In this document: one piece after another, positions 16,146 through 23,905 of the stretch
Layout of the letters: each line of letters opens with the position of its first letter
Position numbering within the stretch: the stretch's first letter is position 1
Origin: Chloroflexi bacterium RBG_13_51_18
GTDB taxonomy: Bacteria; Chloroflexota; Dehalococcoidia; Dehalococcoidales; RBG-16-60-22
Reading direction: 5' to 3'
Assembly (NCBI GenBank): GCA_001796495.1
Contig: MGMR01000017.1
Coordinates: 8,504-36,575 of the forward strand
Length of the DNA: 28,072 bases
The notes under the pieces: model-generated
Told to the model about the DNA's origin: nothing
The model's database searches: none
What the model saw: only the letters and a program-made list of their open reading frames with translations
Translations under genes and position numbers: made by a program

Positions 16146-16859
16146 ATGAGCAACAGCACTGAAGAATACCTGGAAGCTTTATACAGTCTACGCAGGGAAA
16201 CCGAACCGGTCAGCACCTCCGCTCTTTCCAAACGGCTTAATATCGCGCCGGCCAGCGTCACCGAGATGATGCACAAGCTGGCAGAAAAAGGTTATGTCAA
16301 ATATTCCCCCTACCACGGCGTAACCCTTACTTCTAAAGGCTATCGTTCCGCCGAGAAAATGACCCGCAAGCACCGTCTTCTGGAAAGGTTCCTGCACGAT
16401 GTCTTGAAGATAGGCAATGATAAAGTTCATAAAGAAGCCTGTGAAATGGAACATGCCCTCTCCGATGAGACCGCCCGCGCCATGTGCCAGGCTTTAGAGT
16501 CGCCGGACAGCTGTCCCGATGACGGACAGCTTATCCCCGCCTGCGACCTCGGTTTCTCCAGCTGTGAAGAGTGCCGCAAATGGGGACAGGATAACCCGGA
16601 AAAAATTAGCAAGCGCAAGTCCAGCGTCGTCTCGATGTCCGACCTGAAAGAAAACCAGGAGGGCCTCATCAGCTTTATCCGCGGGGATAATAATGTGCTC
16701 CGCCGCCTGCTGGATTTGGGGCTTACTCCTGATACAAAAATCAAAGTCTGTCGCGTCTCACCGCTCAAAGGCCCGGTGGAAATAGCCTGCCGCGGTTCGA
16801 GGCTGGCCCTCGGGGATGAAATCGCCCGCAACGTCTTCGTGGAAAAAGTAGCTAATTAG
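16146..16859 (+). CDS. DtxR-family iron-dependent repressor fused to a FeoA/SH3-like domain
   Basis: The 237-residue protein begins with a winged helix-turn-helix (1-65, SALSKRLNIAPASVTEMMHKL), then the metal-binding dimer domain with His76, Glu80, His95, Cys99, Glu102 and His103. Cys at the fourth position is the iron-type DtxR/IdeR pattern; manganese-type MntR has Glu. A cysteine-rich stretch (123-143: CP, C, C, C) follows and could bind an extra metal. The C-terminal domain (about 165-235) is FeoA/SH3-like. AAAGGAG lies before the ATG. It is the first gene of the unit with feoB 14 bases downstream, so the regulator controls ferrous iron import and, through the palindromes, itself. Confidence 0.93.
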   Translation: MSNSTEEYLEALYSLRRETEPVSTSALSKRLNIAPASVTEMMHKLAEKGYVKYSPYHGVTLTSKGYRSAEKMTRKHRLLERFLHDVLKIGNDKVHKEACEMEHALSDETARAMCQALESPDSCPDDGQLIPACDLGFSSCEECRKWGQDNPEKISKRKSSVVSMSDLKENQEGLISFIRGDNNVLRRLLDLGLTPDTKIKVCRVSPLKGPVEIACRGSRLALGDEIARNVFVEKVAN

Positions 16860-16873
16860 TCCGTGAGGTCAGC

Positions 16874-18949
16874 TTGGTTAGTATGCTTTCACATCACGCC
16901 GCCGCTCCTGAAAAAAAGCCGGTAAGCCGAAACGGCAAGCATTTAACAATCGCCCTGGCCGGCAATGCCAACGTGGGCAAGAGCGTTATCTTCAATCAAC
17001 TGACCGGCTCACACCAGACTATCGGCAACTGGCCGGGCAAAACCGTTGAGAGCGCCAAGGGTTTCCTTGACTTCGAGGGCTATAATATCACCATCGTCGA
17101 CCTGCCCGGGATTTATTCTCTCTCCACCTTCTCTATTGAGGAAATCGTCACGCGGGACTTCATCGCCCGTGAAAAACCGGATGTCATTATCAACGTCATC
17201 GGTGCTCCGGTACTGGAACGCAATCTCTTTTTTACCCTGCAACTAATGGAAATGGACATGCCGATGGTCGTCTGCCTTAATCAAATCGACCTCGCCGAGT
17301 CGAAGGGCATAAAAATCGACGCTGCCGGGCTGGAAAACCGACTGGGAATACCTGTCGTGCCCACCGTTGCCTCTAGAGGCCAGGGAATCCGTGAACTCGT
17401 TGCCAGGGCCATCGAGACCGCCAAATCCCCGGAAAACACTATAGCAACAAGACCCGTCGCCGGTGAAGTTATCAAAGACCGTCCGGTTCCCGAAGCGGGC
17501 CGTCGCGGACGACACGGACGCCGGCGCCGCCATCGCCGTGGAGCGCGGTTCCGGGGCGGCATCGATACCGGCCTTACAGCTTTAGCTGGTCTTATCGACT
17601 CCGAAAATCTCGACCTGGACTACCCATCTCACTGGGTAGCCCTCAAACTCCTCGAAGGCGATGCCACCATCACCGACCTAGTACGGGCGAAATCGGAGAA
17701 AGTCATCGCTGCCTCCGAGGTACTTGCCAGGCAAACGGAAGAAGTTTATAAGCAGCCGCGCTTCGCCGCCGTCGCCTCGGAAAGGTATGCCCTCGCCAAT
17801 GAGATAGCCGGTGATGTTCAAATCCAGGCAGTATCCAAACCTACTTTCGTTGAGCGACTTGAACGCCTGACCACCCAGCGAGTGTTCGGCTATGTTACGT
17901 CCGTTATCGTAATTGCCGGACTGCTGCTCTGGACATTCACCGTGGGCAATGCTCTTTCCACACTGCTTTCGGATGCCTTGAGCTTTTTCCAGCCCGTCGA
18001 CCCTCAAATCAGCGGGTCGTTCTGGAGTATCCTCTGGAACGGAATTTTCGGCGGGTTCGTCGCCGGTGTAACATTAGTCCTGCCTTTCGTTATCCCCTTC
18101 TATTTGCTGTTGGCAATCATGGAGGACTCCGGCATTCTGACCAGGGTCGCTTTCATGCTTGATAGCGCCATGCACCAGATGGGACTTCACGGTAAAGCCA
18201 TCATACCCTTAATCCTCGGCTTCGGCTGCAGTGTTCCCGCTATCGCCGCTACCAGAATCATGGGAACGCGCCGCGAACGCCTGCTGGCATCGTTCGCCGT
18301 CACCTTCGCCCCCTGCACCGCCCGCACTATAGTGGTCCTCGGACTGGTGGCTGTCTATGTAAATATCTGGTGGGCGCTGGCGCTTTATGTTATCGATCTT
18401 ATTGTCATGTTCATCGCTGTCAAGGTCGCCGTGAAAGTCATCCCCGGAGATACGCCCGGACTGATTATGGAAATGCACTCCTTCAAGCTCCCGTCCCTTT
18501 CCGTGGTATTGAAACAGACCTGGGCGCGCACCCGTTCGCTGATATTCCTGGTCTTCCCCCTTTACATGATTGGCTCGGCAGCCGTCCAGACACTATATGT
18601 CTACGGGATACTTCAACCCGTCAGCGACTTCATATCCCCGCTTACGGTCAGCTGGCTGGGCTTGCCCGGCATCGCCGGCATTCTGCTGATTTTCGGCTTT
18701 GTCCGTAAAGAAATGATACTCCTTACCATGACGGTGCTTTTCGGGGCCAATCTGGCTGCCGTTCTTACGCCCGTTCAGCTTATCGTCCTGGCGCTTGTCG
18801 GTATGCTGTATATCCCATGCCTCTCTACCGTAGGCATCCTGGTGAAAGAGTTCGGCTGGAAGTCGGCACTGGCGATATCGGCCGCTAATCTTGCTACGGC
18901 CATATTGATCGGCGGCATTGCCGCCAAGATTCTGCCCTATATCGTTTAG
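16874..18949 (+). CDS. feoB: Ferrous iron transporter FeoB
   Basis: The start may be the TTG at 16874 (GAGG five bases upstream) or the ATG at 16883 (better codon, poor spacing). The protein has about 691 residues. The N-terminal G domain shows GNANVGKS (30-37), TIGNWPGKTVE, DLPGIYSL, NQID and VASRG. A highly basic insert, RRGRHGRRRRHRRGARFRGG (about 209-229), lies between the G domain and the helical regulatory domain. The membrane part carries the two Gate regions, with GCSVPAIAATR and APCTARTIV, and ends without a long tail. It imports Fe2+ across the inner membrane under control of the DtxR-FeoA protein; no separate feoA or feoC gene is present here. Confidence 0.95.
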   Translation: MVSMLSHHAAAPEKKPVSRNGKHLTIALAGNANVGKSVIFNQLTGSHQTIGNWPGKTVESAKGFLDFEGYNITIVDLPGIYSLSTFSIEEIVTRDFIAREKPDVIINVIGAPVLERNLFFTLQLMEMDMPMVVCLNQIDLAESKGIKIDAAGLENRLGIPVVPTVASRGQGIRELVARAIETAKSPENTIATRPVAGEVIKDRPVPEAGRRGRHGRRRRHRRGARFRGGIDTGLTALAGLIDSENLDLDYPSHWVALKLLEGDATITDLVRAKSEKVIAASEVLARQTEEVYKQPRFAAVASERYALANEIAGDVQIQAVSKPTFVERLERLTTQRVFGYVTSVIVIAGLLLWTFTVGNALSTLLSDALSFFQPVDPQISGSFWSILWNGIFGGFVAGVTLVLPFVIPFYLLLAIMEDSGILTRVAFMLDSAMHQMGLHGKAIIPLILGFGCSVPAIAATRIMGTRRERLLASFAVTFAPCTARTIVVLGLVAVYVNIWWALALYVIDLIVMFIAVKVAVKVIPGDTPGLIMEMHSFKLPSLSVVLKQTWARTRSLIFLVFPLYMIGSAAVQTLYVYGILQPVSDFISPLTVSWLGLPGIAGILLIFGFVRKEMILLTMTVLFGANLAAVLTPVQLIVLALVGMLYIPCLSTVGILVKEFGWKSALAISAANLATAILIGGIAAKILPYIV

Positions 18950-18980
18950 TACATGCTCTGGGCACCCGGTATAAACAACA

Positions 18981-19004
18981 AAGCCCGGCGGTAACACCGG
19001 GCTT
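18981..19004 (-). terminator. Terminator hairpin between feoB and the converging zinc-ribbon gene
   Basis: An 8-bp GC-rich stem (AAGCCCGG / CCGGGCTT) with an eight-base loop lies between the convergent genes. On the minus strand it is followed by TTTGTTGTTT, so it best serves the 19028-19252 gene. On the plus strand the tail is weak, though it may also stop feoB transcripts. Confidence 0.7.
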
Positions 19005-19027
19005 CATTACCTTAGATGAACAAAGCG

Positions 19028-19252
19028 TTATTTATCCGGGGCAGCATGCTTTTTATCAATGTTTTTCTGTTTCCTGGCCGGAACGGTTTCGGCAACTTCC
19101 ATTGCGGTTTTCTTCCTGGTCTGGTAAACAACTCCCAGGTCTTTCATATAGGCACACTGCAGACACTGCTCGTACCAGCCGATGTAATCACTATCAAGAT
19201 ACAGGTTGCCGCCGCATTTGGGACAGCGTCCACCCGTTATTAATCTTCCCAT
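19028..19252 (-). CDS. Small zinc-ribbon protein of unknown function
   Basis: I start at ATG 19252, six bases after AGAGGA, giving 74 residues; the longer frame would begin with seven residues read through the ribosome site. Residues 1-40 form a zinc ribbon with CPKCGG (9-14 region) and CLQCAY about 20 residues later, separated by NLYLDSDYIGWYEQ. The C-terminal half is lysine-rich and likely disordered (KQKNIDKKHAAPDK). No catalytic motif is present. Proteins of this size and type often bind nucleic acid or other proteins, but no function can be named. It is a single gene with a terminator behind it. Confidence 0.7.
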   Translation of the reverse strand: MGRLITGGRCPKCGGNLYLDSDYIGWYEQCLQCAYMKDLGVVYQTRKKTAMEVAETVPARKQKNIDKKHAAPDK

Positions 19253-19382
19253 TTTCTTCCTCTCTAAAAACACCTTTCTTGGTTCAATTAGCAGTCCAAT
19301 ACTTGAACTGCAAATAATATTTTAATGATACTGGCACGCTCTGTCAATAGTTTTTCTTCCATAATTTGAAATAATAATTAAT

Positions 19383-19408
19383 CGTCATTCCAGCGAAAGC
19401 TTGAATCA
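19383..19408. repeat. Degenerate REP-like hairpin repeat
   Basis: CGTCATTCCAGCGAAAGCTTGAATC resembles the dispersed element CGTCATTCCxGCGAAAGCxGGAATC seen in many bacterial genomes. It folds as ATTCcAGC-GAAA-GCTtGAAT with one mismatch. It lies in the otherwise empty 174-bp gap between the zinc-ribbon and reductase genes. No second copy was noticed in the window. Confidence 0.4.
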
Positions 19409-19447
19409 AGGGGGGCGAAGGGGGAAACTTCATTTGAATTCGGCGGC

Positions 19448-20209
19448 CTACCAGATTTTGGGCAAGAGCGCTTTACGTTCCGGCGGATAATCGGCGAAGG
19501 TCCGGCGGTACCAGTCATGGTTGGCGCGCGCACGCGGCAGCAGGTTGGCTACCGTCCAGAACGCGAAAGCCAGCCCCGGCAGCGACCATGTCGCTAAAGC
19601 CCATCCCACCCAGATGGTTATCTCACCAAGATAGTTGGGGCTGGATACCCAGCGGTATAACCGGCTATTGGATATTTTATAGCCCGATTCGCCGGGCTGC
19701 CTTAGACTGCGTAGGGCCAAGTCCGCCTGCCGGTTAATGGTATAACCCGTGATGAAAAATATTACCCCTACGATAAAGCGCGGGTCGGCCACCCAGCTGT
19801 TGTCGTAGCCTCCAGAGAAACTAAATATGTAACGTCCGTTCAGATAGCCGTTCATTATATTGAAAAAGAATCCCATGGCAATAACGCTCAGCGGCATACG
19901 CTTGACCGCGCCCCGCAGACTGAAGGGATAAATGAAAGCCCGGTGCAGATAATGCATCTCCCATAGTGCCAGGAAGACCAGCGTGACCGGGCTGTTCTTA
20001 ATATCACCGAACAGGAAACAGACGGCAAAAACAATCGGGGCCGGCGCTTCCATCAGCACCCAGCCCAGCTTGTTCCCTACCGAGTACCCCCAACCCTTCC
20101 GCGCGTGCCGACCGTACGGCGCGGCGATGAATAACAGGGCGATGAATACTATTCCCCCGATGATAAACCAGGCTAACAGCAGACTGTTATATATCATCGA
20201 CTCGTTCAT
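19448..20209 (-). CDS. Steroid 5-alpha-reductase-like (SRD5A/DUF1295) membrane reductase
   Basis: The 253-residue protein has about six membrane helices. It matches the steroid 5-alpha-reductase family over its length: YGRHARKGWG near 32-41, WVLMEAPAP, EMHYLHRAFIYPF, then the C-terminal NADPH-binding region with GYKISNSRLYRWVSSPNYLGEI, LLPRARANHDWYRRTFADYP and ERKALLPKIW at the end. The Glu-x-Pro, His-Tyr-x-x-Arg and Asn-Tyr-x-Gly-Glu motifs are those of true SRD5A enzymes. It probably reduces a C=C bond next to a carbonyl in a lipid, with NADPH. The natural substrate in this organism is unknown. Its ATG overlaps the stop of the upstream SDR gene by four bases (ATGA), so the two are translated together. 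Confidence 0.88.
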   Translation of the reverse strand: MNESMIYNSLLLAWFIIGGIVFIALLFIAAPYGRHARKGWGYSVGNKLGWVLMEAPAPIVFAVCFLFGDIKNSPVTLVFLALWEMHYLHRAFIYPFSLRGAVKRMPLSVIAMGFFFNIMNGYLNGRYIFSFSGGYDNSWVADPRFIVGVIFFITGYTINRQADLALRSLRQPGESGYKISNSRLYRWVSSPNYLGEITIWVGWALATWSLPGLAFAFWTVANLLPRARANHDWYRRTFADYPPERKALLPKIW

Positions 20210-21219
20210 TTTGAGTCTCCGGTTCCTATCTTGTCAGTCAATTGAAGCTGCCCGTTTTCTTTAAACCACAGCAGTGTATCCGCTAGTGTCTCTCGAAAAG
20301 GACGGGGCTGATAGCCGAGTTCCCGTGTCGCCCGTTCGTGGCTGATATGATGGTTGCTTTTCAATGCTCTTAAAGAAACGCTGGTATAAAGCGGCCGCTT
20401 ACCATTGAGTCGGCTTATTGCCCCGATAAACGGCGCGCCGATATGTGCCAGCCACAGCGGGCAGACCGGCCTCCCGGTGGATAGGCCGGTTATCTCTTCT
20501 ATCATCGCTGCGATATCGCACATTGATACCCAGTGCCCGGAAAGCAGGTAGCGCGCGCCGGTCGGCGCTATTTCCGCCGCCATCATCGCCCCGGCTACCA
20601 CGTCGCGCACGTCCACCCAGTCGTACCCGCCGGTAACCAGCGCCGGCAGTTTCCGACGCGCTACCGCCATCAAAGCCTCCCCGAAGAACGATGGCTGGTA
20701 ATCATGCGGGCCGAAGACCGCCGTGGGATAGACAATAACAGCATCCAGTCCCTTTTCGATTCCCCGCCGCACTTCCCATTCGCCGGCGGCCTTGGAGCGG
20801 TCGTAAGGCGGACATTTCCTTGCATCGACCAGCGGGCGTTCTTCATCGACGGGAGTGTTCAAAGGCTCCTGCGCCAGCGCGTGAATCGAACTGAAATGAA
20901 CTAAACGCCGTACGCCGCTGCGCCGGCAGGCTTCCACCACGTTCCTCGTCCCGGTTACATTTATCTCCTCCAGCCGCGACCAGCCCGCCATCGAAAGAGA
21001 AATGGATGCCGCCATGTGATAGACTACGTCAACTCCCTGGAATACCCGGCATAAAGAATCAAGGTCGCATACGTCGCCCTGGACTTTTTCAGTATCCAGT
21101 CCGTCAATAGCCTTGCAGTTAACATGTACCAGGCAGCGCGTAGGGATGCCTTTATCGATTAAGGCGCGTACCAGGTTAGCGCCGATATGCCCGGTAGCGC
21201 CGGTTACTGCAACTGTCAT
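20206..21219 (-). CDS. Extended SDR, NAD(P)-dependent epimerase/3-beta-HSD-like
   Basis: The start is ATG 21219; a GTG three codons earlier is also possible. The 337-residue protein has the Rossmann motif TGATGHIG near the start, DVCDLDSL, HMAASIS, the catalytic Ser of HFSSIHA and YDRSK (Tyr-x-x-x-Lys), followed by YPTAVFGPHDY. This is the layout of extended SDRs of the 3-beta-hydroxysteroid dehydrogenase, dihydroflavonol reductase and HpnA type. It oxidises or reduces a hydroxyl/keto group using NAD(P). Coupling to a 5-alpha-reductase-like enzyme suggests that both act on one lipid or polycyclic substrate. HpnA-like roles in hopanoid or isoprenoid metabolism remain possible; no other hopanoid gene is in the window. 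Confidence 0.85.
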   Translation of the reverse strand: MTVAVTGATGHIGANLVRALIDKGIPTRCLVHVNCKAIDGLDTEKVQGDVCDLDSLCRVFQGVDVVYHMAASISLSMAGWSRLEEINVTGTRNVVEACRRSGVRRLVHFSSIHALAQEPLNTPVDEERPLVDARKCPPYDRSKAAGEWEVRRGIEKGLDAVIVYPTAVFGPHDYQPSFFGEALMAVARRKLPALVTGGYDWVDVRDVVAGAMMAAEIAPTGARYLLSGHWVSMCDIAAMIEEITGLSTGRPVCPLWLAHIGAPFIGAISRLNGKRPLYTSVSLRALKSNHHISHERATRELGYQPRPFRETLADTLLWFKENGQLQLTDKIGTGDSK

Positions 21220-21228
21220 TTGAGCCAC

Positions 21229-21259
21229 ATTATAGCATAGACTGACTAGGCATAGCCAA
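21229..21259 (-). promoter_or_regulatory. Possible promoter directly before the SDR gene
   Basis: On the minus strand TATAAT (complement of 21229-21234) ends only nine bases before ATG 21219. TTGGCT lies 19 bases upstream as a weak -35. Transcription would begin almost at the start codon, so the message would have a very short leader. The interval 21229-21393 otherwise shows no clear feature. Confidence 0.35.
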
Positions 21260-21393
21260 AAACCGTTTTTATTGTCACCTGTACGCCAAAAATGATAGGA
21301 TTAATACGATATCTGCCGTACGCCGGGCGCGGCTGTCATTTATTCCCTCGGCTATAAAGACGAACCATCGTTTTCGATAACAGTAAAAGTATA

Positions 21394-22599
21394 ATGATAA
21401 AAAAGCAAAATCCCTATTACAAATGGTACATACTTTTCCTTTCAGGGTTGACCTACGCCATCATCGCCGGTGCGTCCAGGTTGTGTATGCCGGTGCTTTT
21501 CAAGCAGATTTCAGAAGACCTTAATCTAAGCGTTACCGCTATCGGCACCATATGGGGAATGGACCCCCTGGCCGGCGTATTTATCGGTCTACCGAGCGGT
21601 TTACTCGCCGACCGCTTTGGAATTAAACGCTCTCTGACGGTGCTCTGTATTCTCGCCGGTGTCTTCGGCGCCCTGCGCGGATTCTCTAATAGCTTCGGCT
21701 CACTGGCAGCCTTAATGTTCCTCTTCGGTCTGATGGCGGCGGCCACCCCGAGTATCGTCCCCAAGGCAACCGCGGTATGGTTCGCCGGCAAGCGTTTAGG
21801 ACTGGCCAACGGCATGTTGATCGTTGCCTGGTCTATCGGCGCTATGGTTGCCACCCAGTTCAGCGCCACCGTCTTTTCGCCCGCGTTCGGCGGCTGGCAA
21901 AGCGTCATGTTCCTTTTCGGCGGTATTTCGATTGCACTGGGATTGTTGTGGCTCTTTACCGGCCGGGAACCCAGCAAGACGGAAAACCCTGAACAACTCA
22001 CCACTAGAATACCTTTCCGCCAGTCGTTATCGCATGTCAGCCATATCAAAGCGGTATGGATTATCGGCCTCGTCACCCTCTTCAACTGGGGCGCCAGCAT
22101 GGGTTTCATCGGCTACCTGCCGTTTTACCTGCGCACTATCGGCTGGGCTCCTGCCAGCGCCGACAGTGTTATTACCGTTGCTAGCGCCATGATGCTGCTC
22201 GGCTCCATACCCATGGTTCTACTTTCGGATAGACTCAACTCGCGATGGGGCGTGTTGATGCTTTCAGTTACATCACTGGCCGTCGGCCTGGCCCTTTTGC
22301 CTTTCATGAATACGCTCGGAGTATGGCTGGTGATTATCATTTCTAACTTCCTGCGCAGCGGCTCCAGTTCGCTTTTTAACGTGATGCTATTCGAGATGAA
22401 AGACATCGGCGGCTCTTATGGTGGCACCGCCATCGGTCTCGCCAGCACTATCTCCATGGTCGGCGCCTTCCTGGCGCCCCCCCTGGGCAACAGCCTGGCG
22501 GATATCAACCCGGGCTTACCCTTTATACTCTGGGCGGCCCTGGCAGCGATGGGCATTCCGCTGATGTTCTTTCTTAAAAAAAGGACCGTCCGATCCTAA
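21394..22599 (+). CDS. MFS transporter (12-helix, substrate unknown)
   Basis: The 401-residue protein has about 12 hydrophobic helices and a motif A variant, SGLLADRFGIKRS, between helices two and three, with a second copy, LLSDRLNSRWGV, in the second half. The overall look (N-terminal YYKWYILFLSGLTYAI, LNLSVTAIGTIWGMDPLAGVF) fits the NarK/CynX/oxalate-formate group of anion or small-metabolite carriers. The ribosome site is weak. The gene is divergent from the SDR-reductase pair and stands alone. No solute-specific motif such as the nitrate signature is seen, so the substrate is not predicted. Confidence 0.85.
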   Translation: MIKKQNPYYKWYILFLSGLTYAIIAGASRLCMPVLFKQISEDLNLSVTAIGTIWGMDPLAGVFIGLPSGLLADRFGIKRSLTVLCILAGVFGALRGFSNSFGSLAALMFLFGLMAAATPSIVPKATAVWFAGKRLGLANGMLIVAWSIGAMVATQFSATVFSPAFGGWQSVMFLFGGISIALGLLWLFTGREPSKTENPEQLTTRIPFRQSLSHVSHIKAVWIIGLVTLFNWGASMGFIGYLPFYLRTIGWAPASADSVITVASAMMLLGSIPMVLLSDRLNSRWGVLMLSVTSLAVGLALLPFMNTLGVWLVIIISNFLRSGSSSLFNVMLFEMKDIGGSYGGTAIGLASTISMVGAFLAPPLGNSLADINPGLPFILWAALAAMGIPLMFFLKKRTVRS

Positions 22600-22731
22600 T
22601 TTTCCCCGTATAGCGTTTGCTAATCCCCATATTTTTCAAGTTTGATTTTTTTGTGACTCTGTTTACGTATTTTGTGATTGGCACGCAACATCCGCACGTT
22701 ATGCTGTACATAAAATAGACGGGCGGTTGCT

Positions 22732-22902
22732 ATGATAAACGGTGAATCCAACACGGGTAAGCAAAAACAGGAGTTTAAATTCTGTCCCCAGTGCGGGCGT
22801 AAGGGCCTGTATCACATTAAGGGTCAATATTTCCGCTGCCGCTATTGCGGCACGTATTTAATTTCGTCCCCGGCTAACGGCGACCCGGGCAAACCGGAGT
22901 AG
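22732..22902 (+). CDS. Small zinc-ribbon protein (56 residues)
   Basis: This short gene was found by eye in the 425-bp gap between the MFS transporter and yjbQ. It encodes 56 residues with a zinc-ribbon: FCPQCGRKGLYHI, then FRCRYCGTYL, that is CxxC-x(about 16)-CxxC. The flanks are hydrophilic. The ribosome site is weak (GGGCGG before the ATG); a possible promoter is TTGGCA (22678-22683), 16 bases, TATGCT (22700-22705). Compact ribbons of this kind occur as single-domain regulators or ribosome/RNA-polymerase associated proteins. Its function is unknown. The pairwise cysteine pattern makes it very likely a real gene. Confidence 0.7.
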   Translation: MINGESNTGKQKQEFKFCPQCGRKGLYHIKGQYFRCRYCGTYLISSPANGDPGKPE

Positions 22903-22928
22903 CAGGCAAGACCTCCCTGAGAGAGAAA

Positions 22929-23009
22929 ATGATGAAATTATTTAAAGACCTGGTAGCATTTTCTTTCAGCCTGCTTGACGTACTGGCTTATAGACTGATT
23001 TTCTGTTAA
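22929..23009 (+). CDS. Possible 26-residue hydrophobic small protein
   Basis: Starting 26 bases after the zinc-ribbon gene is an ATG ATG with GAGAG upstream and an open frame for 26 residues: MMKLFKDLVAFSFSLLDVLA then YRLIFC. It is one amphipathic or membrane-spanning helix with a basic N-terminal part and a final Cys. It could be a small membrane protein. Its length makes chance open frames likely, so this is only a candidate. Confidence 0.2.
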   Translation: MMKLFKDLVAFSFSLLDVLAYRLIFC

Positions 23010-23024
23010 AGAATGATTTAGGCA

Positions 23025-23441
23025 TCAGGCTTTATCCGCCATCAGCTTCACCATCACGCTCCGGTTTCTCGGGCCGTCGAACTCACAAAAGAAAATACCC
23101 TGCCATGTCCCCAACACCGATTTGCCCCCCTCGATGAACAGAGTCCGTGAATCACCCATGAGGCCGGCTTTGATATGTGCCGGCGAATTTCCCTCCATGT
23201 GCCGGTAGCTTTTGCCCTGTGGCGCCATCTCCTCAAGCTGCGCGCTGATATCCTCGACGACGCTGGGGTCGGCATGTTCGTTAACCAGTAAACCGGCGGT
23301 GGTGTGGGGCACGAAAATGTAACAGACCCCGCTTTTAATCCCGCTCGATTCGATAATGCCATTTATTTCGCTGGTAATTTCCCGGAACTCTACCCGCGCG
23401 CTTGTCTTTATATCGAGTTTGTGTATCAAATTCCACCTCAC
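23025..23441 (-). CDS. yjbQ: YjbQ-family (UPF0047) protein
   Basis: The frame begins at a GTG at 23441 (138 residues). A TTG at 23429 is also possible, because the only good ribosome site (GAGGTGG) lies between them; that shorter start would align better with family N-termini. The protein carries the family motifs: VPHTTAGLLVNEHADPSVVEDI, YRHMEGNSPAHIKAGLMG, LGTWQGIFFCEFDGPR. YjbQ proteins form trimers and are annotated as secondary thiamine-phosphate synthases; their main role is not firmly settled. The histidines and the NE/ADP segment that line the pocket are present. It is a single gene, converging on the small zinc-ribbon gene. Confidence 0.92.
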   Translation of the reverse strand: MRWNLIHKLDIKTSARVEFREITSEINGIIESSGIKSGVCYIFVPHTTAGLLVNEHADPSVVEDISAQLEEMAPQGKSYRHMEGNSPAHIKAGLMGDSRTLFIEGGKSVLGTWQGIFFCEFDGPRNRSVMVKLMADKA

Positions 23442-23498
23442 GTTAGAGATATATTCTCTATCCTACACCCTGCCCTCTTCACCGGCAACATTTTTAGC

Positions 23499-23527
23499 TT
23501 GACCGTTTTGCAGAAACACGCTAAACT
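23499..23527 (+). promoter_or_regulatory. Predicted promoter of the FmdB-type gene
   Basis: TTGACC (23499-23504), 17 bases, then TAAACT (23522-23527). The start of transcription would fall near the AGGAG ribosome site at 23534-23538, giving a very short leader. Confidence 0.5.
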
Positions 23528-23545
23528 ACTAATAGGAGTATTATT

Positions 23546-23785
23546 ATGCCGATTTACGAATACGTCTGTTCCAAATGCAACTCTGAATTCGAGCAGATGC
23601 GTCCTTTAAGTCAGTCCGGTGAGTCCGCCGACTGCCCCAAGTGCCATAAGCCCGCCCGGCGCAAGATGTCCACCTTCGCCGCCTTTACCACCAGTCTTAG
23701 CGGCGTCCCCAGGACCGTGCCCGGCGCCGGCAACAGTTCCTGTTCCAGCTGCAGCTCCGGCAGCTGCAGTACCTGCGCTTCCTAA
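23546..23785 (+). CDS. FmdB-family zinc-ribbon protein
   Basis: The 79-residue protein begins MPIYEYVCSKCNSEFEQM, the standard FmdB start, followed by CPKCHKPARRKMS, giving the CxxC pair set for one zinc. The tail is rich in Ser, Gly and Cys (SSCSSCSSGSCSTCAS), a common ending in FmdB proteins of anaerobes. FmdB was proposed as a regulator of the formamidase operon in Methylophilus, but most members have no proven role. An AGGAG ribosome site lies seven bases before the ATG. It stands alone, with only a 120-bp gap before the molybdopterin lipoprotein gene. Confidence 0.92.
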   Translation: MPIYEYVCSKCNSEFEQMRPLSQSGESADCPKCHKPARRKMSTFAAFTTSLSGVPRTVPGAGNSSCSSCSSGSCSTCAS

Positions 23786-23905
23786 ATCGAGCCGGCCTTC
23801 CTCTTTCACCACTATCAATCTCATCCGTATGCGATAAAAGTCCTATTCTTCCCCTTTGTACGCCCAATAGAATCAAATTAGAAATAGGTTGAGGGGGGTA
23901 TTATT

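Noticed and set aside
23445..23459. Small AGAGA-ATATA-TCTCT type inverted repeat before yjbQ
   Set aside because: The arms are only five bases in an AT-rich stretch and no regulator or promoter geometry supports an operator.
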